Part shown: in pieces, positions 10,882 to 19,919 of the stretch
Position numbering within the stretch: the first letter of the stretch is position 1
Layout: each line of letters begins with the position of its first letter
Source: Candidatus Enterococcus wittei
GTDB taxonomy: Bacteria; Bacillota; Bacilli; Lactobacillales; Enterococcaceae
Assembly: GCF_002140175.1 (NCBI RefSeq)
Contig: NZ_NGMO01000002.1
Location: 528,826 to 592,825, forward strand
Direction: 5' to 3'
DNA length: 64,000 nucleotides
Position numbers and translations under genes: made by a program
Notes under the pieces: generated by a model
Seen by the model: the letters and a program-made list of their open reading frames with translations, nothing else
Told to the model about the DNA's origin: nothing
Database searches by the model: none

Positions 10882-11244
10882 ATGTTTAATGAAACATTGA
10901 TTCGTGGGTTGGAGTGGCTGATTGCGATTTTGAATATTTTTTCCATTTTGGTGTTACTGGTAGGGGTGTTTCTAGTCTTGAAAAACCTACTGACAGAAAG
11001 ACCAATAAAAAAAGAGTATGCAAAACGAAATCGGCGAAATGCAGATGTACGAAAATTACTAGCCAGTTATATTTTATTGAGTTTAGAAGTATTAGTCGTA
11101 GCGGATATCATTGAGTCAGTGATCAGACCAACATGGACAGATATTTTAAAACTAGCATTGATCATTATTATTCGGACGATCATTTCCTATTTCTTGAATC
11201 TGGAAATTGCCGGACAAGGAACGCATGAAAGAGGGGAAGTTTAA
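10882..11244 (+). CDS. DUF1622 family membrane protein (first of pair)
   Basis: This 120-aa protein has hydrophobic segments near residues 10-35, 60-80 and 90-110. It carries the DUF1622-type block LLASYILLSLEVLVVADIIE and ends with RTIISYFLNLEI. ATG 10882 is chosen over GTG 10873 because GAGG at 10870-10873 is correctly spaced and the length then equals that of its neighbour. The stop overlaps the next start by one base, so the two are translationally coupled. Function is unknown for the family. The genes lie 240 bases beyond the giant gene's terminator, so joint function with it is not supported. Confidence 0.8.
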   Translation: MFNETLIRGLEWLIAILNIFSILVLLVGVFLVLKNLLTERPIKKEYAKRNRRNADVRKLLASYILLSLEVLVVADIIESVIRPTWTDILKLALIIIIRTIISYFLNLEIAGQGTHERGEV

Positions 11245-11606
11245 TGGAGATTAGTTGGATTGAGGTGCTTTCGCCTTATCTAGAATGGCTAGTTTTAACA
11301 CTGGATGTTTTTGCTATTGCAATCTTGCTCTGGGGTGTGGGATTATCGATCAAGGATTTTTTCAAAGATTCAGTCAATCATGCGAGAAAGCAGAATGAAC
11401 GAATCCATCAGAACAATGGAATCAAAAAAATGCTCGGTGGATATATCTTATTAAGCCTTGAAGTACTAATCTCTGCTGGGATTATTGAATCTATTATCAA
11501 ACCAACATTACAAGATATTTTTCAATTAGCAGCGTTAGTTGTGATCCGTACAATCATTTCTTATTTTTTAAATAAAGAGATCGGACTTGGTGATGTGGAA
11601 GAATAA
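11244..11606 (+). CDS. DUF1622 family membrane protein (second of pair)
   Basis: This 120-aa paralogue of the preceding gene shares LGGYILLSLEVLISAGIIE and a C-terminal RTIISYFLNKEI. The same three hydrophobic segments are visible. The start overlaps the upstream stop (TAATG) with AGAGGGGAAG just before it. The tandem arrangement suggests a heteromeric membrane complex, which is inference. A strong terminator follows. Confidence 0.8.
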   Translation: MEISWIEVLSPYLEWLVLTLDVFAIAILLWGVGLSIKDFFKDSVNHARKQNERIHQNNGIKKMLGGYILLSLEVLISAGIIESIIKPTLQDIFQLAALVVIRTIISYFLNKEIGLGDVEE

Positions 11607-11651
11607 CAATCAAACGCATTAATAAATACATGTCTAATATTAAGCAATAAG

Positions 11652-11702
11652 TCGGGGCTATCGTGCACAAGAGTTATTATGCACGAAGGCCTCGATTTTT
11701 TT
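11652..11702 (+). terminator. Nested-stem terminator after the DUF1622 pair
   Basis: Outer stem TCGGGGC/AGGCCTCGA and inner stem TCGTGCA/TGCACGA are followed by seven T. The space from here to 11905 holds no gene. A TATAAT at 11863-11868 is a possible -10 box for the ATPase gene. Confidence 0.8.
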
Positions 11703-11905
11703 GAAGGCACTATTTTTTTAGATAATGAACAAATACATAAAGGGATTATTTGTCTGAATTCTAAAGCAAAAGTATCCTATTCTATTATTTTTGATTTTTA
11801 AATTACATTAATTATTTCATGGAAGTCTGAAAAAATCGACAAGAGAAATACACACTTCTCCGTATAATAAAAGTATCAAAACATTTAAACGTAGGAGGGA
11901 TTGCT

Positions 11906-14455
11906 ATGACATGGTACAAAGAGACAGTAGAACAAGTATTGGTCAAGCTTCAAACAGTAAAAGAAGGTCTTTCAGCTAAAGAACGTACCAGTCGCTTGGA
12001 AAAACAAGGGTATAATGAGATTGAAGTAAAAAAGAAAATTAGCCCGCTTCGTAAGTTTTTGAAGCATTTTACAGATTTGCTAATGATTATATTGTTGGTT
12101 GCTTCGGCATTGAAATTTGTGACTGGTGATTATATTGAAGGAAGTATCATTTTACTGGTTGTGATCATCAACAGTTTTGTAGGATACTGGCAGGAGAGAA
12201 AAGCAGAAGAGTCATTGAATGGCTTGAAGAGTTTAATGGGACAAGAAGCAATTGTTTTTTCTGAGGGGATAAAGAAAGTAGTTCAAGCAAAGGAACTCGT
12301 GTCTGGAGACATTATTAGTTTAAAAGCAGGGGATATCGTACCAGCTGATATCCGTTTGATGGAGACACATGACTTGATGATTGAAGAAGCTGCTTTAACT
12401 GGGGAATCAGTGGCTGTTGAGAAAATAAGTGAGCAATTGATAGAAGATTTAGGAGCAGGAGATCAAAAAAACATGGCTTTTTCTGGTACATTGGTTCAAA
12501 CGGGGACTGCTATGGGTGTCGTTGTCGAAACAGGAGATACGACAGAGATCGGTAAGATCAATCAAGCACTCCAATCTGTCCAGCAACAAACGACTCCTTT
12601 GGTCCGCAAGATCCATCAATTGAACAAACAGATTTTTAGAGGGATTGTCTTCTTGAGTTTGTTTCTCATTTTCTTTACATCTTTCAGATACGGACTGGAA
12701 TGGAACTTTCTATTTTCAACGATCATTGCTTTGGTCGTTTCGATGATTCCTGAAGGATTGCCAGCTGTTTTGACAATGATTCTTTCAATGGGAGTCAATG
12801 AAATGGCAAACGAACAAGCAATTATCAAAGGGTTACCTTCGGTTGAAACATTAGGATCGATGACAGTGATTTGTTCGGATAAAACTGGCACGTTGACAAA
12901 GAATGAAATGACTGTCGTGGAAACAGTAACAGAAGATGAAGATCAATTATTAGCGATTATGAAGAATTGTCAAGAATCTCAAACGAAAAATAATCAGAAC
13001 TTGAAAGAATTAAGTGGCAATCCCACAGAGATCGCTTTACTGCGCTATGCAGAGACAAAAAGTCTTCCATTGAAACAAGTGAAAGACAAATTGCCTTTTA
13101 ATTCAAGTTACAAGTATATGGCAACGATGCATGAAGAACAGGACCATGCCATCATTTTTGTCAAAGGAGCTCCAGAGGTTTTATTATCGAGATCTTCTTT
13201 ATCTCAAGCAGAAAGAAGCAAATGGGAAGATGAAGCATCGAAACTAGCGAAAAAAGGTCAGCGAGTCTTAGGTTTTGCTTACAAAAAAGTACCTTTGACA
13301 CAAGAACTCGATCATGATCAATTGACACAACTGACTTATGCAGGTATTGCAGGAATCATTGATCCACCGAAAGAAAGTGCCATAAAAGCTGTCAGAGAAT
13401 GTCAGCAAGCAGGAATCTCTGTCAAGATGATCACTGGGGATCACAAAGAGACTGCTCAAGCGATTGCCAATCAGATTGGTTTGGAACATACATCTAACGC
13501 ATTAGAAGGTATCGATTTAGATCGACTATCTGATGAAGAGTTAGCTGAAAAAGTTGTAACAGTGGATGTCTTTGCACGGACAACACCGGAACATAAATTA
13601 CGAATCGTTGAGGCTTTACAAGAAAATGGTGAGATCGTTGGGATGACCGGAGACGGCGTGAATGATGCACCAGCGTTGAAACGAGCAGATGTTGGGATCG
13701 CAATGGGGATCAAAGGCAGTGAAGTGAGTAAACAAGCGGCTGATATGGTCTTAGGAGATGATAATTTCCATACCATTGCCAAAGCAGTGAAAGAAGGAAG
13801 AAGAATTTTAGATAATCTTCAAAAAACCATCAGCTTTTTCTTACCAACCTCTTTAGCACAAGGTTTAGTCGTTATTTGGGCCTTGCTTGTAAATCAACCA
13901 TTACCTTTGACACCAGTGCAAATTTTGTGGGTCAACATGGTGACGACGATTACATTATCTTATGCCTTAGGTTTTGAACAAGCAGGAAAAGATACCATGA
14001 AACGTCCGCCAAGAGATCCTAATCAAGGGATTCTTACGAAGTATAACGTCTTTAGGATCTTCTATGTCTCACTATTGATCATTATCCCTGCTTATTGGTT
14101 GGCAATGCGGTTTGAAGGCCAAGCCCTGCAACAAACGATTCTTTTACAGAATATTGTAGCAGCTCAAGCAGTTTACATGATCAATTGTCGGGAGCAATTG
14201 GACCCATCATTGAATAAAACATTCTTCCAGAATAAGTTTCTGTTCCTTTCACTAGGTATCTTGTTTATTCTACAGATGAGTGTGATTTACCTCCCATTTG
14301 CTCAACGAGTCATCGAAACGACTAGTTTGACATTTGGACAACAGCTACCAATCTTCGCCAATGTTTTCTTATTGTTCATCATCGTTGAGATAGAAAAGAG
14401 AATCAGTAAAGGATTTTTTAAGAGAAAAGCGCAAGCAGCGATGGTAGGTAGTTAA
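11906..14455 (+). CDS. P-type (P2-like) cation-transporting ATPase
   Basis: This 849-aa membrane pump has an N-terminal cation-ATPase domain, the actuator motif LTGESVAVE, a PEGLP sequence in TM4 and the phosphorylation motif CSDKTGTLTKNE with Asp at about residue 325. It also has VKGAPE in the nucleotide domain, TGD, and the hinge GDGVNDAPALK. C-terminal helices complete a ten-helix layout. The start follows GGAGGGA with good spacing. TM4 keeps the Glu of PEGLP. TM6 reads WVNMVTTITLS, where Ca2+ pumps have WVNLVTDG, and TM5 lacks the usual Asn/Glu pair. Ca2+ specificity therefore should not be assumed; the transported ion is unknown. The gene appears monocistronic, with a terminator at 14511. 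Confidence 0.9.
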   Translation: MTWYKETVEQVLVKLQTVKEGLSAKERTSRLEKQGYNEIEVKKKISPLRKFLKHFTDLLMIILLVASALKFVTGDYIEGSIILLVVIINSFVGYWQERKAEESLNGLKSLMGQEAIVFSEGIKKVVQAKELVSGDIISLKAGDIVPADIRLMETHDLMIEEAALTGESVAVEKISEQLIEDLGAGDQKNMAFSGTLVQTGTAMGVVVETGDTTEIGKINQALQSVQQQTTPLVRKIHQLNKQIFRGIVFLSLFLIFFTSFRYGLEWNFLFSTIIALVVSMIPEGLPAVLTMILSMGVNEMANEQAIIKGLPSVETLGSMTVICSDKTGTLTKNEMTVVETVTEDEDQLLAIMKNCQESQTKNNQNLKELSGNPTEIALLRYAETKSLPLKQVKDKLPFNSSYKYMATMHEEQDHAIIFVKGAPEVLLSRSSLSQAERSKWEDEASKLAKKGQRVLGFAYKKVPLTQELDHDQLTQLTYAGIAGIIDPPKESAIKAVRECQQAGISVKMITGDHKETAQAIANQIGLEHTSNALEGIDLDRLSDEELAEKVVTVDVFARTTPEHKLRIVEALQENGEIVGMTGDGVNDAPALKRADVGIAMGIKGSEVSKQAADMVLGDDNFHTIAKAVKEGRRILDNLQKTISFFLPTSLAQGLVVIWALLVNQPLPLTPVQILWVNMVTTITLSYALGFEQAGKDTMKRPPRDPNQGILTKYNVFRIFYVSLLIIIPAYWLAMRFEGQALQQTILLQNIVAAQAVYMINCREQLDPSLNKTFFQNKFLFLSLGILFILQMSVIYLPFAQRVIETTSLTFGQQLPIFANVFLLFIIVEIEKRISKGFFKRKAQAAMVGS

Positions 14456-14510
14456 TCTATAGATAATTAGAATGAATTGATCAAAATGTAAGACCAGTTC
14501 CATAAATAAT

Positions 14511-14560
14511 AAGGCAGATTTTGAATGAAAAGAAATTTTCTCAAAATCTGCCTTGTTGCA
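14511..14560 (+). terminator. Terminator after the P-type ATPase
   Basis: A 14-bp perfect stem, AAGGCAGATTTTGA (14511-14524) with its complement at 14541-14554, is followed by a T-rich tail. Confidence 0.8.
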
Positions 14561-14587
14561 TATTTTAATATTTTCTAGTTTACTGCT

Positions 14588-14850
14588 TAAGAGAAACTGT
14601 GTTGTCACAATCTTGTCGATGGTATTTCAACAGCAAAACCACATTAATTAGATAGAAAGCAGAGAATTTTGTTTACCTTATGATTGAGTGATCATGATGA
14701 CTAGTGAAAATTACTCCTGTCACAACCTTATTCACGGTGTTCCAGTAGCTGCCCCTCGGTATTAAGTCAAAATCTCAAAAAATATGAACAGCTATTTTCT
14801 GAGATTTTTTCTTAATACTCGGGTCAAAGCGCTTCTGTCACAACCTTATA
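14588..14850. repeat. Intergenic repeat family B (copies at 14588-14625 and 14716-14850)
   Basis: The unit contains a CTGTCACAACCTTATTCACGG-like block, a 'GTGTTCCAGTAGCTG' block, then an ATTAAG...TTAATAC segment and a second 'TGTCACAACCTT' block. The copy at 14716-14850 is complete; 14588-14625 is a weaker partial match. Related copies are near 29205, 32979, 43985 and 56362. This copy abuts and overlaps the stop codon of the minus-strand regulator at 14846. Confidence 0.65.
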
Positions 14851-16288
14851 AATAACTTCTAATGGTGAGCTCGGTTAGTTGATCCAGCTCATTTTTAGTG
14901 GGGATGGTAGAGATGTAGATGATTGGGATCGGGACTTGGTCGAGTGGGGTGTTGGAAACGAACAAGTCGTTTTTCTGGAATGTAATGTCAGAAAGTTGAG
15001 AAAGTTCGACTGGAACTAACTGGACACGTTTACCCAAGTAGTCATTTAATTCTTGTTGTAAAAAAGCTTTCCAAGATGGTTCTCCTTGAAAGAAGAAATA
15101 AACTTTTAATTTGCTTGGGTTAACTGCTAAAATTGCTTGTTGAATAAGTAGTGAGAGTACGTGTAAAAAGTAATCGTCGTTTTGGATCGGTAAGTATTTT
15201 TTTAATTTCGCTAATAGCTCTTGTTTGAAGGGGTATAACTGTGTGTATTGGTGCTCATATTCTTCTAAGTAATAACGATATTGCAAAGTGACTTGTTCCA
15301 TTAAAACGGGTGATTCATGATATTTCAACAATAACAGAATAAGGTTATCCACTAATTTTGTTTTTTTTAAATCTTCTAAGTCCAATAAATGAGCTAATAG
15401 CGTTGCAAATTCTTTGATATCACTGGAAAATGGATAATTTTGAATGATGTCAGAAATCTCTTTTTGATAGTGGTTATTGTAATTCCAACTTTCTAAGAAA
15501 CAGAAAAAGGCAAAAGCAAGTTCTTCATGTTTTAAATAAACGCCTTCTAGTTGATAGAGTTTTTTTAGTTCAGAAGCATAAAGGATATATAAGGGATCGC
15601 TTGTATCAAAAAAAGGATGTTCGATACGACAATCAGCTTTTGCACGGATCGTATTGATGAAAAACCAACAAATACCAAAAATCTCTTCTGTTTCTACAGC
15701 AAAGTTGATTTGATTTAGTCGTTTTAAAAAACGAAAATAATGGGACTCATGAATGGAGTAATCTTCAAAGAAATAATTATTATGCGTAAAAGGCATGAGC
15801 AAGCGATGGTAAAACAGACGAATAGAATTCTCTGAACCATTCAATGTTCCAGTGTATTTCGTTAATTGAATCTTTAATTCATAATGTGCCAACTGTCGAT
15901 TTACTTTATTTGTATGTCTTTTCAATGTTTCATAAGAAAGACCATTAGTAGATAAAAAATCAGGAATCGATAGTTCTTTGGTAAACAATAATTCTTTGAT
16001 TAGTTGGACACTGATGGATTGTTTTAAAAATAATTCCCATAAATCGTTGGCTAACAAGTTTTGCTCATTTAATAAACGAATACCTGATTGGTCACTCGCA
16101 ATCTCCCACCCATTTGGTAACTGGCCCCGAATGACTTGCAGATCAGAAAAAATCGTTCGATCCGTTGAATGAGTGGATTCAGCAAGCTCATTGACTGTGA
16201 TTTTTGGATGGTTTAAGAGCAACTCGACTAAAGAGATTTGTCGACGCAAGTCTTTTTCAGTAATGATTTTTTGCATGAGTGAGTACAT
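14846..16288 (-). CDS. Mga-like helix-turn-helix transcriptional regulator
   Basis: This 480-aa cytoplasmic protein has an N-terminal winged-helix region (residues about 10-60; HPKITVNELAESTHSTDRTI) and an extended all-helical PRD-like middle. Its C-terminal third (from about 395) looks EIIB-like. Length and layout match the Mga/AtxA class of PTS-responsive regulators. AGGAGGG lies 6 bases before ATG 16288. It is divergent from the NUDIX gene. Nothing in the sequence identifies its target or the sugar it senses. A second Mga-like gene lies at 34508. The last codons and downstream sequence run into repeat family B. Confidence 0.75.
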   Translation of the reverse strand: MYSLMQKIITEKDLRRQISLVELLLNHPKITVNELAESTHSTDRTIFSDLQVIRGQLPNGWEIASDQSGIRLLNEQNLLANDLWELFLKQSISVQLIKELLFTKELSIPDFLSTNGLSYETLKRHTNKVNRQLAHYELKIQLTKYTGTLNGSENSIRLFYHRLLMPFTHNNYFFEDYSIHESHYFRFLKRLNQINFAVETEEIFGICWFFINTIRAKADCRIEHPFFDTSDPLYILYASELKKLYQLEGVYLKHEELAFAFFCFLESWNYNNHYQKEISDIIQNYPFSSDIKEFATLLAHLLDLEDLKKTKLVDNLILLLLKYHESPVLMEQVTLQYRYYLEEYEHQYTQLYPFKQELLAKLKKYLPIQNDDYFLHVLSLLIQQAILAVNPSKLKVYFFFQGEPSWKAFLQQELNDYLGKRVQLVPVELSQLSDITFQKNDLFVSNTPLDQVPIPIIYISTIPTKNELDQLTELTIRSYL

Positions 16289-16393
16289 CCTATCCCTCCT
16301 TCTTTTACGTCATTATATCATACCCCTTTTTTTCGCCTATTCCAGTAGATCATGATACCCTATTATTGATAGGAAACGAAGTATGCGGAAGGA

Positions 16394-17002
16394 GTGGACA
16401 ATATCAAAACAAGTTTTGAACAATATAAACGCCTTTTAGCAATAGCTGAAGCCGGATTGTACTATGCTAAAGATCCGTTTGACCAAGAACGTTACGAAGA
16501 AATGAAATCGATTTCTTTATCCTTGTTGAGCCAAGATCAGGATGAAATCAAAAAGAAAATCACTTTTTCACTGGAGAAAGAAGAAGGTTATCCTACCCCT
16601 AAAGTAGATGTGCGAGCTTATATCAAAAAAGAGGGAAAAGTTTTATTGATTGAAGATAAACAGACAAAAGAATGGGCGCTTCCAGGAGGCTTTGCAGAAA
16701 TCGGTCGTTCCCCGAAAGAAAATATCCAAAAAGAAGTAAAAGAAGAAACAGGGTTAACCGTGACTGTAGATCGCCTGTTAGCTGTTTTTGATACAGATCT
16801 GCGCAAAGATGTTCCTCAAGTTTTTCAGTATTATAAGCTTGTTTTTTCGTGTTCTGTCTTAGATGGTTCTTTTATTGAAAATATCGAAACTTCAAGCAGT
16901 GGCTTTTTCTCACTAGAAGACTTACCTAGATTATCTGAAAAACGAACGACAGAGGAGCAATTAATGATTTTAGAAAGAGAAAATCTTCCTTATGTCGAAT
17001 GA
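16394..17002 (+). CDS. NUDIX hydrolase with N-terminal helical domain
   Basis: This 202-aa enzyme has an N-terminal NUDIX-associated domain (FEQYKRLLAIAEAGLYYAKD) and a Nudix box at about residues 96-118 (start GGFAEIGRSP, core KEVKEETGL), followed by a short beta-rich end. It probably hydrolyses a nucleoside diphosphate derivative; the substrate is not predictable. The only canonical start is GTG 16394, but the ribosome site GGAAGGAG (16387-16394) overlaps it. An in-frame ATC at 16403 has better spacing, so the exact start is doubtful. The gene is divergent from the Mga-like gene and 62 bases before a MarR gene. Confidence 0.85.
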   Translation: MDNIKTSFEQYKRLLAIAEAGLYYAKDPFDQERYEEMKSISLSLLSQDQDEIKKKITFSLEKEEGYPTPKVDVRAYIKKEGKVLLIEDKQTKEWALPGGFAEIGRSPKENIQKEVKEETGLTVTVDRLLAVFDTDLRKDVPQVFQYYKLVFSCSVLDGSFIENIETSSSGFFSLEDLPRLSEKRTTEEQLMILERENLPYVE

Positions 17003-17064
17003 GTTTTTTGTTGCAAATGCAACTAAAAATAGTACAATAGAATTATCACTAAAGGAGAGAATAG

Positions 17065-17517
17065 ATGACAGAGATTTTAAGAGAAATTGGGATGATTGCG
17101 CGAGCATTAGATTCAATCAGCAATATCGAATTTAAAGAAGTGGCGCTGACAAGAGGTCAGTATCTTTATTTAGTTCGTATTTGTGAAAATCCAGGAATCA
17201 TCCAAGAAAAGGTAGCAGAATTGATCAAAGTTGATCGAACAACTACAGCACGGGCAATCAAAAAGTTAGAACAAAACGGCTTGATCACACGTGTAACAGA
17301 TCAACAAAATAAGAAAAATAAAAAGTTATATCCAACAGAAAAAGGAGAGTCACTTTATCCACTGATCATGAGGGAACACCAGCACTCAACACAAGTAGCT
17401 CTGGCAGGATTGTCCGACCAAGAAATTGATCAGCTCCTACTGCTTTTAAAACAAGTAAGAAAAAATGTTAGTGAAGATTGGAATTTTGTAAAAAAAGGGA
17501 ATAAAAGAATTTATTGA
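17065..17517 (+). CDS. MarR family transcriptional regulator
   Basis: This 150-aa winged-helix protein has a recognition helix around residues 55-75 (LIKVDRTTTARAIKKLEQNG) followed by the basic wing. A TTGCAAATGCAA-like sequence at 17011-17022, just before the gene, is an imperfect inverted repeat and could be its operator. AAAGGAG precedes ATG 17065. The GNAT gene starts 13 bases after its stop and the B3/B4 gene follows directly, so this is likely the regulator of a three-gene operon. The ligand is unknown. Confidence 0.85.
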   Translation: MTEILREIGMIARALDSISNIEFKEVALTRGQYLYLVRICENPGIIQEKVAELIKVDRTTTARAIKKLEQNGLITRVTDQQNKKNKKLYPTEKGESLYPLIMREHQHSTQVALAGLSDQEIDQLLLLLKQVRKNVSEDWNFVKKGNKRIY

Positions 17518-17530
17518 GGGGAATGTCGTT

Positions 17531-18061
17531 GTGGGGAAACTAGTGATTAAAAGTATTGAGCCTTCTGAAGTTGAGCTGCTTCAAGCAGTAAGTATAGAAA
17601 CATATACGGATACATTTGGACCATATAACACAAAAAAACATATGGAAGCTTATCTTTCACAAGCTTATGAGTTGAATCGTTTGAGACATGAATTAACACA
17701 TCCCGAATCCGATTTTTTCTGGGCAATTTATGAAGATCAAGTGGCTGGTTACCTAAAGCTTAATACTGGAACTGCCCAGTCGGAAGAAATGCCTGATACT
17801 TTCTTAGAAGTGGAACGTATTTATGTTAGACCTTTGTTCAAAGCAAAAGGAATTGGGACGCAACTAATGGAATGGGCATTGCAACAAGCGAAAGAAAAGA
17901 AAAAGCAAGCTACTTGGCTAGGCGTTTGGGAACATAATCAGCCTGCCCAAAACTTTTATCGTAAACATGGTTTTATCCGCCAAGGGGAACATATTTTTTA
18001 TATGGGTGATGATGCACAAACAGACCATATTTTAGTGAAAAATTTATATGAGGTGAAATAA
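17531..18061 (+). CDS. GNAT family N-acetyltransferase
   Basis: This 176-aa enzyme has the acetyl-CoA binding signature VRPLFKAKGIGTQLMEWALQ (residues about 98-117) and a C-terminal GVWEHNQPAQNFYRKHGF motif, as in spermidine/small-molecule acetyltransferases. The start is GTG 17531, supported by GAGGGG about 8 bases upstream; no ATG fits. It sits between a MarR gene and a B3/B4-domain gene, with the next start one base after its stop. The acceptor substrate cannot be read from sequence. Confidence 0.85.
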   Translation: MGKLVIKSIEPSEVELLQAVSIETYTDTFGPYNTKKHMEAYLSQAYELNRLRHELTHPESDFFWAIYEDQVAGYLKLNTGTAQSEEMPDTFLEVERIYVRPLFKAKGIGTQLMEWALQQAKEKKKQATWLGVWEHNQPAQNFYRKHGFIRQGEHIFYMGDDAQTDHILVKNLYEVK

Positions 18062-18778
18062 ATGAAAAAAATTATCGTAGATCCAACCTTTTGGGAAGTT
18101 TTTCCAGATGCAAAAATTGAAATTTTAACAGTTGAAGGTATTGATAATCATCGAGTAGAATCCAAAGAAACACAGTATCACGAATTACTGAATCAGTCAG
18201 CGAAGGAAGCAAGAAGTTATTTGACTGAAGAGAACTTTAGTCAAAATGAAGTGATTGCTCAATGGCGCCAAGCCTTCTCTAAATTCAAAACCAAAAAAGG
18301 TGCACGTTCTTCAATCGAAGCCTTGTTAAAAAGGGCTAACCAAAATCGGGAATTCTTTCCCATCAACCCACTTGTAGATATCTATAATAGTATTTCTTTA
18401 CGGTTTGGGGTTCCTTGTGGAGGAGAAGACTTGGAAAAAATTAAAGGGGATCTTCATTTAGGGAAAGCCCAAGGCGGAGAAAATTTCTTACCTTTAGGTG
18501 CAGAAACAGATGCTCCTGCATTACCGGAAGAAATTATTTATTACGACGAAGAAGGGGCGATTTGTCGCTGTTTTAATTGGCGAGAAGCACAACGAACAAT
18601 GTTGACGGAAGAAACGAAACAAGCAGTACTAGTGATCGAATCAATCAATGAGGAACAAGCCATGCGTGGGGAAAAAGCGATGGAAGCATTGCAAGAAAAA
18701 ATCAATGAAGCATTTGATGTAACAAGCATCAGACAAACATTGACGAAGGAACAGCCAGAAGCAGAACTTGTAGATTAG
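18062..18778 (+). CDS. B3/B4 (PheT-like tRNA-binding) domain protein
   Basis: This 238-aa protein resembles the stand-alone B3/B4 domain of phenylalanyl-tRNA synthetase beta. Visible motifs are NPLVDIYNSISLRFGVPCGG (about residues 101-120) and DLHLGKAQGGENFLPLGAE, with a C-terminal helical tail. Free-standing members are thought to act on mischarged or modified tRNA, or to be uncharacterised; a role here is not established. The start is contiguous with the GNAT stop. It is the last gene of the MarR-GNAT-B3/B4 operon. No clear terminator was seen directly after it. Confidence 0.75.
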   Translation: MKKIIVDPTFWEVFPDAKIEILTVEGIDNHRVESKETQYHELLNQSAKEARSYLTEENFSQNEVIAQWRQAFSKFKTKKGARSSIEALLKRANQNREFFPINPLVDIYNSISLRFGVPCGGEDLEKIKGDLHLGKAQGGENFLPLGAETDAPALPEEIIYYDEEGAICRCFNWREAQRTMLTEETKQAVLVIESINEEQAMRGEKAMEALQEKINEAFDVTSIRQTLTKEQPEAELVD

Positions 18779-18979
18779 TCAGCTCCTTGGAGGAACGGTC
18801 AAAAACATCTTTTTATCTTTAAAAAAGTATATAAAAAAACATTTAGAATCGACAAACCGTATTCTGAATAAATAACTACTTACGTATTGTGTTTTTTTGA
18901 CATAACATAAAATATGAACTGAGAAAGCACGATTTACTAAAGTCTCGAACGTGGTATCACAATTAAATAAATCAACAAA

Positions 18980-19165
18980 GAGCGTGAGACAAAAGTATGA
19001 TTTACTGTTGTTTCACGCTCTAAATACATATAAACGGTGGGAGCAGAAGCAACTCTTTCGAGAATAAGCGGACATTCACAGAAATTTGAAAAGCAATTTT
19101 CGTGAAATCCTTCTTATTTCCCAGAGTTAACCGATTCTGTTCCAGTCTCTTTGTTGTTACAAAAG
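18980..19165. repeat. Intergenic repeat family A, copy 1
   Basis: A 41-base hairpin unit (18980-19020) has near-complementary arms GAGCGTGAGACAA and TTGTTTCACGCTC around AAAGTATGATTTACT. It is followed by 'TAAATACATATAAACGG' and a GTTAACC...TTCCAGTCTCTT tail. Other copies lie at 29297 and 50050. The rest of 18779-19310 holds no gene. Confidence 0.75.
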
Positions 19166-19310
19166 ATAAGAATATTCTTATTGGCAAAAAAGATGGCAAA
19201 TAATGTATTTAAAGTCACTTATGTGTTTAAAAGAGCCGCTTATTATTTTTTGAAAAGAACTTATATTTTTATCATAAAGTAATATTATAAAAATATTATA
19301 GGAGAAACAT

Positions 19311-19901
19311 ATGGAAAATATTAGTAGAAAAATAGGAATTACTTGTATGAGTATGATTTTATTAGGGTCAATCGGAAGCCCTACTACTGTCTCTTATACA
19401 CATCTAGATGTGTATAAGAGACAGCCCTACTATTGGTTATGCCACTACTAGTGAGCGACAGAGTGTAGAACACATTGAGCCACAGGTCACAGAGCTGGAA
19501 GAACAGGAATTAGCACAACTAGCAAATTTATCTATGGAACAATTGATCGACATCTTAAAGCGTGAAGGATATGATCCTTATGACATTTTTAGTGAAGAAG
19601 AAATTCAGCAAGCCCAATTTGATGAGGGGCATCTCTCACGGGCAGGTGCTACTAAGATTTTTTTGTAAATAATGAAACAAGAGATGTATATATGAATTCT
19701 TATATTGCCACCACTTTAAAGTATGTGGGGTTTGCAACGATTGGAAAATACATAGCAGGTTGGTTAGGAATAGCAGTAGGGACGGTAGGAGCAAATATCA
19801 ATACGAGTCGCGGACTGATTGTAAGGTTTAATAAGCAACCGGGCTGGAAATGGGGTGTCAATGGTTATGTATGGGCAATCATTAGTTGGCGTAGTCAGTA
19901 A
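19311..19901 (+). pseudogene. Secreted bacteriocin-like precursor, interrupted (probably by sequence errors)
   Basis: ATG 19311 follows TAGGAG and begins a signal peptide (MENISRKIGITCMSMILLGS). The frame is broken twice. First, a 38-base adapter junction plus an 8-base duplication (19387-19432) intervenes; removing these 46 bases restores a Ser-Pro-Thr-Ile-Gly frame. Second, one T is missing from the T7 tract at 19658-19664; adding one joins KIFF to VNNETRDVYMN. The corrected frame is 181 aa: signal peptide, acidic propeptide (EEQELAQLANLSMEQLIDIL), then a Gly-rich hydrophobic C-terminal part (YVGFATIGKYIAGWLGIAVG) with Trp/Lys near the end. It is followed by a small membrane protein, a typical toxin-immunity pairing. 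The class is not recognised; it resembles the product at 54966 in layout only. Confidence 0.75.
19387..19424. other. Transposase mosaic-end adapter junction (sequencing artefact)
   Basis: CTGTCTCTTATACACATCT (19387-19405) is followed directly by its reverse complement (19406-19424). This is the 19-base Nextera mosaic end twice, as in mate-pair circularisation junctions. It is flanked by CCCTACTA on both sides (19379-19386 and 19425-19432). It creates a false start translating as MCIRDS. It is not biological sequence. Confidence 0.95.
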
Positions 19902-19919
19902 ATCAAGGGGGAAGTTCAA

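Noticed and set aside
10882-11606. DUF1622 pair as immunity for the giant protein
   Set aside because: A terminator and about 240 bases intervene, and DUF1622 pairs occur widely without such a gene.
19408-19668. An 86-aa protein starting MCIRDS
   Set aside because: The start lies inside the adapter sequence; the true frame begins at 19311.
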